Positions 33,660-40,270 of a DNA stretch of 64,000 bases are shown in pieces. The first letter of the stretch is position 1. Every line of letters begins with the position of its first letter. Source of the stretch: RBG-16-66-20 sp052386675 (lineage in GTDB: Bacteria > Pseudomonadota > Gammaproteobacteria > Burkholderiales > SG8-39); assembly GCA_052386675.1 (NCBI GenBank), contig JBQTJX010000009.1, forward strand, positions 55,170 to 119,169, written 5' to 3'. A program made the position numbers and the translations under genes. Below the pieces are notes generated by a model. That model was not told the origin of the DNA and searched no databases. It saw only the letters and a list, made by a program, of their open reading frames with translations.

Positions 33660-34615
33660 CAATCCGCCTTGATATTCGCGGTGCGCACCACCTTGCTCCA
33701 GCGGTCCTGCTCGCGCTTGATGAAGGCCGCGTACTCCGCCGGCGTCGAGCCGACGGCCTCGGCGTCGTCCGCGGCGAAGCGCTCGGCGACCCTCGGACTC
33801 TTCGCGGCCTTGGCCGCTTCCTCGGCGAGGCGCCTGATGACCGCCTCCGGGGTCTTCGCCGGCGCGTTCAGGCCGTACCACTGCGAGTGCTCGAAGCCAG
33901 GGTAGCCCTGCTCGGCGACCGTGGCCACGTCGGGCATCGCGGGCAGGCGCTTGGCGCCACCCGCGGCAATGACGCGCAGCTTGCCGGACTTGACGTGCGG
34001 CATCAGCGGCGGCGTGCCGGCGGCGGCGGCCTGCGTCCTGCCGACGATCAGGTCCGCGACATTGGGGCCGGTGCCCTTGTACGGCACGTGCTGGATGTCC
34101 AGGCCGGCGACCTGCTTCAGGTACTCCATGGCGAGGTGGCCGGCCGAGCCGTTGCCCGCGCTGCCGTAGAAGAGCTTTCCTGGCTGCGCCTTCGCCAGCG
34201 TGACGAATTCGCGCAGGTCCTTCGCCGGCACGCTCTCGTGCACCACGAAAACGGAGGGCACGATCGCGAGCAGCGATACGGCCGCGAAGTCGCGGTTGGT
34301 GTCGAAGGGCAGCTTCGAATACATGTATGGGTTCACCGCCAGCGAGCCGATGTGGCCGATGATCAGCGTGTAGCCGTCCGGATCGGCGCGCGCGACTTCC
34401 TGCATCGCGAGGTTGCCGCCGCCGCCGCCCTTGTTGTCGATGATGATGGTCTGGCCCAGGCCCTTTTCCATCTCCGCCGCGATCGAGCGCGCCACGATGG
34501 ACGAGCTGCCGCCGGGGGCGAACGGGACCACGAGGCGGATGGGCTTGGTCGGGAAGGTCTGCGCGAGCGCTGGGAAGGCGAGCGCGCAGGACAGGGCGAG
34601 CAGCAGGCGTTTCAT
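33659..34615 (-). CDS. Bug/TctC-family periplasmic solute receptor
   Basis: A 318-residue receptor with a signal peptide ending ALAQT, then FPTKPIRLVVPFAPGG and the glycine run DNKGGGGGNLA. It sits between the SDR (31 bp upstream) and the TcuA-like flavoprotein (start overlapping its stop), so it is part of a catabolic operon, probably capturing a carboxylate for the flavoprotein. No tctA or tctB is present; uptake must use a transporter encoded elsewhere. Confidence 0.93.
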   Translation of the reverse strand: MKRLLLALSCALAFPALAQTFPTKPIRLVVPFAPGGSSSIVARSIAAEMEKGLGQTIIIDNKGGGGGNLAMQEVARADPDGYTLIIGHIGSLAVNPYMYSKLPFDTNRDFAAVSLLAIVPSVFVVHESVPAKDLREFVTLAKAQPGKLFYGSAGNGSAGHLAMEYLKQVAGLDIQHVPYKGTGPNVADLIVGRTQAAAAGTPPLMPHVKSGKLRVIAAGGAKRLPAMPDVATVAEQGYPGFEHSQWYGLNAPAKTPEAVIRRLAEEAAKAAKSPRVAERFAADDAEAVGSTPAEYAAFIKREQDRWSKVVRTANIKAD

Positions 34616-34646
34616 CGGTTCTCCTCTCAGAATTGGTCGGAACGAT

Positions 34647-35387
34647 TCAAAACTGGTAGCGGCGCAGCCCGCCGTCCACCGGGATCACCGCGCCGGTGAT
34701 GTAGCGCGCGCGCGGCGAAGCCAGGAACGCCACCAGGTTGGCGATGTCCTCCGGCTGGCCGTACTCGCCCACCGGGATCTCGTGCTCGGACTGCCACTGG
34801 CGGTATTCGGGCGTGTAGTTGCGCAGGATCTGCTCGCTGAGGATGCGGCCCGGGGGGATGCAGTTGACGGTGATGCCGTGCTTGCCCACTTCGCGCGACA
34901 GCCCCTTCGCCCAGGAGTGCATCGCGGCCTTGGCGCAGAAGGCGCCGTTGATGCCCTCGGGCTCGGACTTGCCGGTGAGGTTGACGATGCGGCCCCACTT
35001 GCGGGCCATCATCTGGTCCACCAGGCGGTCCGCGAGCTGGCGCTGGCGCGTGAAGTTGAGCGTCATCGCCTCCTGCCATTGCGCCTCGTCCGTATGCAGC
35101 TGGAACTTGCGCGAGCCGCCGGCGTTGTTGACCAGGATGTCCACCGTGCCCAGGCCCGCGAGCGCCGCGTCCGCGATGCGCTGCGGCGCATCCTCGGCCA
35201 TCAGGTCCTGCTCGATGATCACGAGCTTCGCGCCGATTTCCTTCTCCAGCGTCTCCAGCAGGTCGCGACGCCGCGCGACAACGGCCAGGCGCACGCCCTC
35301 GGCGGCCAGCGTCCTCGCGATGGCGCGGCCGATGCCGACGCTGGCGCCGGTCACCAACGCGGTCCTCCCTGCGATTCCCAGGTCCAA
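34647..35387 (-). CDS. SDR-family oxidoreductase lacking the catalytic tyrosine
   Basis: A 246-residue classical SDR by fold: TGASVGIGRAIA binds NAD(P), LVNNAGG is the stabilising motif, and GKHGITVNCIPPGRI and ITGAVIPVDGG close the structure. In the active-site helix, where Y-x3-K is expected, the sequence is AFCAK: the Tyr position is Ala, with the Lys kept and a Ser in LTGKSEP. I checked this codon by codon. The enzyme may be inactive as a reductase, use another proton donor or have a different reaction. It is first in the operon with the Bug receptor and the flavoprotein. Confidence 0.88.
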   Translation of the reverse strand: MDLGIAGRTALVTGASVGIGRAIARTLAAEGVRLAVVARRRDLLETLEKEIGAKLVIIEQDLMAEDAPQRIADAALAGLGTVDILVNNAGGSRKFQLHTDEAQWQEAMTLNFTRQRQLADRLVDQMMARKWGRIVNLTGKSEPEGINGAFCAKAAMHSWAKGLSREVGKHGITVNCIPPGRILSEQILRNYTPEYRQWQSEHEIPVGEYGQPEDIANLVAFLASPRARYITGAVIPVDGGLRRYQF

Positions 35388-35421
35388 GCGAGTGACTCCT
35401 TCTGAGGGTGTTACTGGGGTT

Positions 35422-35943
35422 CTACTTCTGCCCGAGCGCCGGGGGCCGCCAGGCGAGGGGCAGCGGCCCGGGCGCGCGCAGCAGCCGGATCATGCGCAGC
35501 GCCGATTCGCGCCCGCCGTAGTAGCGCGGCACGAGCACGGTCTCGGAGAACCCAAGCGCCCGGTAGAAGCGCTTGGCGGCCTGGTTTCCGGAGCGCAGTT
35601 CCAGGTGGATGCTGGCGATGCCGGCGGTAAGCGCCGATTCGACCAGCCAGTCCACCAGCGCGCGGCCGATGCCGCGCCGGCGGTGCGCCGGCTGCACCGC
35701 GATGAGCGTCAGGTGCGCGCGTTCCTCGCCGAACTCCATCGCGGCGAAGCCGCGCAGCGCGTCGCGCCGGCCCTCGGGCTCCAGCGCCGCGAGCACGACC
35801 ATGTCGCGGTGCTGGATGGCGCGGGTGATGCGGGGCGCGTCGTACTTCCAGCCCAGGCCGGATTCGATGTGGTCGCGCGACATGACCGCGATGCCGTGCG
35901 CGTCGCCCGCTTCCGCCAGCCGCAGCAGGATGCTGTCGCCCAT
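35422..35943 (-). CDS. GNAT acetyltransferase (RimI-like)
   Basis: A 173-residue acetyltransferase with the acetyl-CoA motif VQPAHRRRGIGRALVDWLV (near residue 88) and NQAAKRFYRALGF (near 124). The N terminus SILLRLAEAGDAHGIAVM and overall size fit RimI-type protein or small-molecule acetyltransferases. It starts 22 bp after the aminopeptidase stop and ends 34 bp before the SDR start, all leftward, so it may be transcribed with either. The substrate is not evident. Confidence 0.87.
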   Translation of the reverse strand: MGDSILLRLAEAGDAHGIAVMSRDHIESGLGWKYDAPRITRAIQHRDMVVLAALEPEGRRDALRGFAAMEFGEERAHLTLIAVQPAHRRRGIGRALVDWLVESALTAGIASIHLELRSGNQAAKRFYRALGFSETVLVPRYYGGRESALRMIRLLRAPGPLPLAWRPPALGQK

Positions 35944-35965
35944 GCGGGAATTGTATGCCTGAAAT

Positions 35966-38539
35966 TCAGTTCGATGCGTAGCGTTCGCGGATGCGCACCG
36001 CGCGCTCCAGGCCGTCAGCGGACTCCAGCAGCTTCAGGCGCAGGTCCGGATCGAGGCGGCTGTTTCGCAGCGCCGCATTCACTTCCGCGAGCGCCCGCGT
36101 TCCGGACTGCCCGCCGATGAACGCGGCGAGCCAGCCGTTGACGAAGAAGATCTTCCTGCCGCGCTTCAGTTCCGGCAGGCGCGCGAGCGCCTCCGCCAGC
36201 AGGGGCACGGTCAGCGCCTCGTGCTCGGGCGCGTTGAGCGGCGCCAGCGCCGCCTCGATCCAGCCCTCGGCCAGCGAGCGGTCCTCCAGGAAGGCCTTGA
36301 ACAGCACGCGCTTGGTTCCGGCATCCGCGGCGGCGGCGCCGGCGGCATAGGCATAGCGCTGCCCGTTGTCGCTTCGGTCCATGGCCGCCTGCGCCGCGAG
36401 GCGGCCCGGCGCATCAGGGTCCCCGCGCACCAGCAGGCGCTGGATGAAACGGAAGCGGTCGCGCGAGGCGAGCCCGGAGGAACGGTCGTCGAGCAGACGC
36501 TTGAGCGCTTCCAGTCCCGCCGGTGACCAGGCGAGTTCGCCGTAGGCGCGCAGCAGGATCAGGCGCCGCGACTGCGCCCTGGCCGCCAGTGCGCCGTCCT
36601 GGAGCAGCGCGCGTTCCACCTCCGCGGCGAGCGCGTCCCGCTGCGCGTCGGACAGATAGCGGCGAAACGCGACCTCCAGCCGACCCAGCATTCCGGACAG
36701 CGCGATGTCGTCTCCGGTGCGCGGAACGCGATGCAACAGGTAGCGGATGAAACGCTCGGGCGCGAGTGCCGCGTCGCGCACCGATTCCCAGAGCGCCTCC
36801 GCGAGCTGCGCCTGCAGCAATGTGTCCTGGAGGTCGAGGTCGGGCGCAAGCGCGGCTTCGGCGCTCGCGGGATCAAGCAGGAAGCGGCCATAGCCATGGT
36901 CGCCCGCGTTGGGGAACACGATCCGCGGGCCGGGCATGCCCTCGAGCTTGGGCACTGTCGCGGCGAGCCGCTCCAGCAGGACTTCCGCCGCGCGCGGCTT
37001 GCCTTCCCCCAGCGCCACAACGCGCAGGCGCATGGGCCAGAGTCCGCCTTCGCCGAGCGAATCGTGCTGCTCCAGGCGCAGGCCCGTCAGGCGGCCGCGC
37101 GTGTCGAGGGACCAGTGCGCGCGCACCGTGGGCATGCCGCGGCGCTCCACCCAGGCGCGCGCCCAGCGCTGCAGCTTGCGCCCGGAGGCGAGCTCGAAGG
37201 CGCGCACCAGGTCCTTCCAGTCGGCGGCGCCGTAGGCATGGCGCTTCACGAACGCGCGCACCGCGCGCCTGAACGCGGCCTCGCCGAGGTAGAACTCGGC
37301 CTGGCGCAGCACCGCCGGGCCTTTGGAGTAGACGATGGCGCCGTAGGCCGACTTGGCGTCGGCCAGGTTCGACAGCGGATAGCGGATCGCCGTGGTTCCG
37401 CGCGTGGCGTCGGTGCGCACCGCGTTCGTCTTCAGGGCGTGGAATGCGGACCAGGCGTCGAACTCCGGGGCAAGGGCCTCGAGCGCCTTTGCTGCCATGA
37501 AATTGGCGAAGCCCTCCTTCAGCCACAGGTCGTCGAACCAGCGCATGGTGACCAGGTCGCCGAACCACTGGTGCGAAGTCTCGTGGAAGATCAGCTGCGC
37601 GCGGCGCAGCAGGTCGGCGGCGCTGGGCGGGGCCGGAAACAGCACGCGCTCCTCGTTCAGGAACGTGGCTCCCGCGTGCTCCATGCCGCCGTAGGGAAAC
37701 TCCGGCACCAGCACCAGGTCGTACTTGGCGAACGGGAAGCGGTGGCTGAAGTAGGAGGCGAAGTACTTCATCGAGGCTCGATTGAGGCGCAGCACCTCGG
37801 CAGCGTGCTCATGCGCCTGCTTCGTCCGCGACCGGCGTACGAACAGGCGCACCTCGTCGCCTGGCGCCGTGATCGCCTCGAACGGGCCGGCGGCGAAGGC
37901 GAACAGGTAGGTGGAGATCGGTTCGGTTTCTGCGAATCGCGCCTTGCCCGGCGCTTCCGCCTCGGCCGGGGCATTCGACACCGCGCGCCAGTCCTCGGGC
38001 ATCTCCAGTTCCAGCGTGAAGCGGGCCTTGAGGTCCGGCTGGTCGAAACAGGGGAAGAGGGCGCTTGCGTCCGCGGGCACCAGCAGCGTGTAGACGTACT
38101 CCGAGCCGTCCTCGCGATCCCGGTAGCGGGTGATCGGCGTTCCGGAGACCGCGACCGCGGACTCGAACGACAGCGTGACGATATTCAGGCCGGGCTTCAG
38201 CGCCTTGCGGGGGATGACCAGGTGTTCTTCGCGGGCTTCTGCTTCGAGCGGCTTGCCATTCACCGCCAGGTCGCGGACCGTGTCGCCGCGCCAGTCGAGC
38301 ACCAGGTCGACCGGTCGCTTGGGCATGCGCACCGACAGGCGCAGCGTGCCCTCGGCGCGCGGCGCGCCCGCGACGAGTGTCAGGCTGATGGCATAGCGGA
38401 GGTCCTTGTAATGCCTGGCGCGCCACTTCGCGAGTTCGAGCGAGACGCCGGATTCGAGGGTGGGCGAGGCGGCGGAGGACTGCGGCACGGAGGTGAGGTT
38501 TACCATGGCAAAAGCGACGGACACGGCCAGGCCACGCAT
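35966..38539 (-). CDS. Exported M1-family metallo-aminopeptidase
   Basis: An 857-residue gluzincin aminopeptidase. The ATG at 38539 starts a signal peptide (VSVAFAMVNLTSVPQSSAAS), so it is exported; a longer frame adds 28 arginine-rich residues without support. GGMEHAG near 285 is the exopeptidase motif, and zinc ligands are HETSH (His319, His323) and Glu342 in LKEGFANF. The last third is an ERAP1-like helical domain. It removes amino-terminal residues from peptides in the periplasm. It is divergent from the flavoprotein gene, with only 29 bp between the two starts. Confidence 0.95.
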   Translation of the reverse strand: MRGLAVSVAFAMVNLTSVPQSSAASPTLESGVSLELAKWRARHYKDLRYAISLTLVAGAPRAEGTLRLSVRMPKRPVDLVLDWRGDTVRDLAVNGKPLEAEAREEHLVIPRKALKPGLNIVTLSFESAVAVSGTPITRYRDREDGSEYVYTLLVPADASALFPCFDQPDLKARFTLELEMPEDWRAVSNAPAEAEAPGKARFAETEPISTYLFAFAAGPFEAITAPGDEVRLFVRRSRTKQAHEHAAEVLRLNRASMKYFASYFSHRFPFAKYDLVLVPEFPYGGMEHAGATFLNEERVLFPAPPSAADLLRRAQLIFHETSHQWFGDLVTMRWFDDLWLKEGFANFMAAKALEALAPEFDAWSAFHALKTNAVRTDATRGTTAIRYPLSNLADAKSAYGAIVYSKGPAVLRQAEFYLGEAAFRRAVRAFVKRHAYGAADWKDLVRAFELASGRKLQRWARAWVERRGMPTVRAHWSLDTRGRLTGLRLEQHDSLGEGGLWPMRLRVVALGEGKPRAAEVLLERLAATVPKLEGMPGPRIVFPNAGDHGYGRFLLDPASAEAALAPDLDLQDTLLQAQLAEALWESVRDAALAPERFIRYLLHRVPRTGDDIALSGMLGRLEVAFRRYLSDAQRDALAAEVERALLQDGALAARAQSRRLILLRAYGELAWSPAGLEALKRLLDDRSSGLASRDRFRFIQRLLVRGDPDAPGRLAAQAAMDRSDNGQRYAYAAGAAAADAGTKRVLFKAFLEDRSLAEGWIEAALAPLNAPEHEALTVPLLAEALARLPELKRGRKIFFVNGWLAAFIGGQSGTRALAEVNAALRNSRLDPDLRLKLLESADGLERAVRIRERYASN

Positions 38540-38568
38540 CCGGTGGAGTCTAGCAAGGGAGATGGACC

Positions 38569-39933
38569 ATGGAAGAACGTTTCGATGCCATCGTCGTCGG
38601 CGCCGGACAGGCGGGCCCGGCACTGTGCGCGCGATTGGACCGCGAGGGACTGAAGACCGCGCTGGTGGAGCGCAAGCTGCTCGGGGGCACCTGCGTGAAC
38701 GTCGGTTGCATTCCCACCAAGACCCTGGTCGCCAGCGCTCGCGCCCTCCACATGGCGCGGCGCGGGGCGGAGTACGGCTTCAGCGCGGGCGAGGTGCGCG
38801 TGGACATGGCCGCGGTGAAGGCGCGCAAGGACGGTGTCGTGAAGCATTCCACGGACGGACTGGCGGCGTGGATCGGCGGCATGAAGAACGTCACGCTCCT
38901 CCACGGGCAGGCACGCTTCGTCGCGCCGCGCGTGCTGGAGGCGGGTGGGCGGACCTTGCGGGCGGACCGGATCTTCCTCAACGTTGGCGGCCGCGCGGTG
39001 GTGCCTGACCTTCCGGGCGTGAGGGACGTGCCGTTCCTCACCAACAGCAGCATGATGGAACTGGACCGGGTTCCGGAGCAGCTGCTGATCATCGGCGGCA
39101 GCTACATCGGCCTGGAGTTCGCGCAGATGTTCCGGCGCTTCGGCGCCAAGGTGACGGTGCTCGAACGCTCGGAGAAGCTCCTGCCGCGCGAGGACGACGA
39201 TGTGGTCGCGGAAATCCGCGCCGTCCTGGAGCGCGAGGGCGTTGTCATCCACACGGGGGCCGCCGATCTGTCCGTGCGCCGGAGCGGCGAGCGGATAGCG
39301 GTGGCTTTCGCCGGGGGCGTGGCTGAGGGCAGCCACCTGCTGCTCGCGGTGGGGAGGGTGCCGAACACGCAGGACCTCGGCCTCGAGGCGGCGGGCATCG
39401 AAGCCGACGCGCGCGGCTACGTCAAGGTCGACGAGCAGTGCCGCACCAGCGCCGACGGCGTCTGGTGCATGGGCGACGCCAACGGCCGGGGCGCCTTCAC
39501 CCATACGTCGTGGAACGACTACGAAATCGTCGCCGCGAACCTGTTCGATGCCGATCCGAGGAAGATCTCGGACCGCATTCCGTGCTACGCGCTGTTCATC
39601 GACCCGCCACTCGGGCGCGTCGGAATGAACGAAGCCGAGGCGAGGGCGAGCGGCCGCCGCCTGCTGCGCGCAAAGATGCCGATGGCGCGCGTCGGGCGCG
39701 CTCGGGAGGCCGGCGAAACCCAGGGCTTCATGAAGGTGCTGGTGGACGCCGAGTCGAACGAACTGCTGGGCGCGGCGATCCTCGGCCTAAACGGGGATGA
39801 GATCGTGCATTCGCTGCTGGATGTCATGTACGCGAGGAAGCCCTACACCACCATTTCCCGCGCGGTGCACATCCATCCGACGGTGACGGAGCTGGTGCCC
39901 ACGCTGCTGCAGGGGCTGAAACCCTGGGCCTGA
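38569..39933 (+). CDS. Class I pyridine nucleotide-disulfide oxidoreductase
   Basis: A 454-residue flavoprotein with FAD-binding IVVGAGQAGPALCARL, the redox disulfide in GGTCVNVGCIPTKT (Cys45 and Cys50), NAD-binding IIGGSYIGLEFAQMF and the C-terminal interface HIHPTVTELVPTLL. The His-x4-Glu pair supplies the acid/base of lipoamide dehydrogenase and mercuric reductase. No NMerA domain or C-terminal vicinal Cys is present, so mercury reduction is unlikely; no lipoyl enzyme is nearby either. I leave the substrate open (a lipoamide dehydrogenase-like reductase of unknown partner). A palindrome lies 20 bp beyond the stop. Confidence 0.88.
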   Translation: MEERFDAIVVGAGQAGPALCARLDREGLKTALVERKLLGGTCVNVGCIPTKTLVASARALHMARRGAEYGFSAGEVRVDMAAVKARKDGVVKHSTDGLAAWIGGMKNVTLLHGQARFVAPRVLEAGGRTLRADRIFLNVGGRAVVPDLPGVRDVPFLTNSSMMELDRVPEQLLIIGGSYIGLEFAQMFRRFGAKVTVLERSEKLLPREDDDVVAEIRAVLEREGVVIHTGAADLSVRRSGERIAVAFAGGVAEGSHLLLAVGRVPNTQDLGLEAAGIEADARGYVKVDEQCRTSADGVWCMGDANGRGAFTHTSWNDYEIVAANLFDADPRKISDRIPCYALFIDPPLGRVGMNEAEARASGRRLLRAKMPMARVGRAREAGETQGFMKVLVDAESNELLGAAILGLNGDEIVHSLLDVMYARKPYTTISRAVHIHPTVTELVPTLLQGLKPWA

Positions 39934-39953
39934 GGTGCCGTCCGGACGGGCAG

Positions 39954-39973
39954 ATGTAACCGATCGGTTACAT
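39954..39973. terminator. 20-bp palindrome ATGTAACC-GATC-GGTTACAT, left copy
   Basis: A perfect palindrome 20 bp after the flavoprotein stop. It can fold to an 8-bp stem with a GATC loop. It has the same frame (ATGT, four bases, GATC, four bases, ACAT) as the palindrome at 5656 and is identical to that at 43108, being the left end of the 152-bp direct repeat. Confidence 0.5.
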
Positions 39974-39981
39974 CGCGCCGG

Positions 39982-40104
39982 CTACGGGGCCTCCACCCGC
40001 CGCAGGAACAGCGGAAAGGGCTTCTCCGAGGCCAGCGCGACGACGAAGAACACGCTCTTCGCGGGGTCGGCCTTGTCCGCGCCGCGGCAGAACGCCTGGG
40101 CGAC
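39982..40104 (-). pseudogene. Truncated copy of the 143-residue exported protein gene
   Basis: The last 40 codons and stop of the gene at 43136-43567 (from VAQAFCRGADKAD to RRVEAP) are present here with no promoter or start. It is a stub left by the duplication or insertion that made the direct repeats. Confidence 0.85.
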
Positions 40105-40245
40105 GCCTTCATGCGCGCCAACGACCTGGACTATCGGCGGGCGACGGAGGATGTGGTGGAGATAATGTGCAGCCCGAATGACACCGCGAACTCGAAGGAC
40201 GCACACCGTGCTTTCGCTGAAAAGCACCCGCCCAGTTCAGTCTGA
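40105..40245 (+). pseudogene. Probable 3' remnant of an enoyl-CoA hydratase-like gene
   Basis: In one frame the bases right after the repeat encode FMRANDLDYRRATEDVVEIM and, further on, SKDAHRAFAEKHPP before a TGA at 40243. This resembles the C-terminal helices of crotonase-family enzymes (helical segment, then AFxEKRxP). There is no start or upstream part; the frame begins at the repeat junction. Read as a broken gene end carried by the insertion. Resemblance by eye only. Confidence 0.4.
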
Positions 40246-40270
40246 TGTAGATTCTCGCCGGAGGTACCCG

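Larger units (their letters stand above)
39954..40105. repeat. 152-bp direct repeat, left copy
   Basis: This stretch is repeated at 43108-43259 with only two mismatches (positions 40016 and 40045 by alignment). Similarity stops sharply at both ends. It consists of the palindrome plus the last 40 codons of the leftward gene at 43136. The intervening 3 kb has different base composition, so the repeats look like the boundaries of an insertion. The whole stretch 39934-40270 (337 bp) has no intact gene. Confidence 0.9.

Noticed and set aside
40178..40270. ATG start at 40178 for the large exported protein
   Set aside because: The GTG at 40271 has GGAGGT at the right distance and begins a signal peptide; the extra 31 residues overlap the gene remnant.
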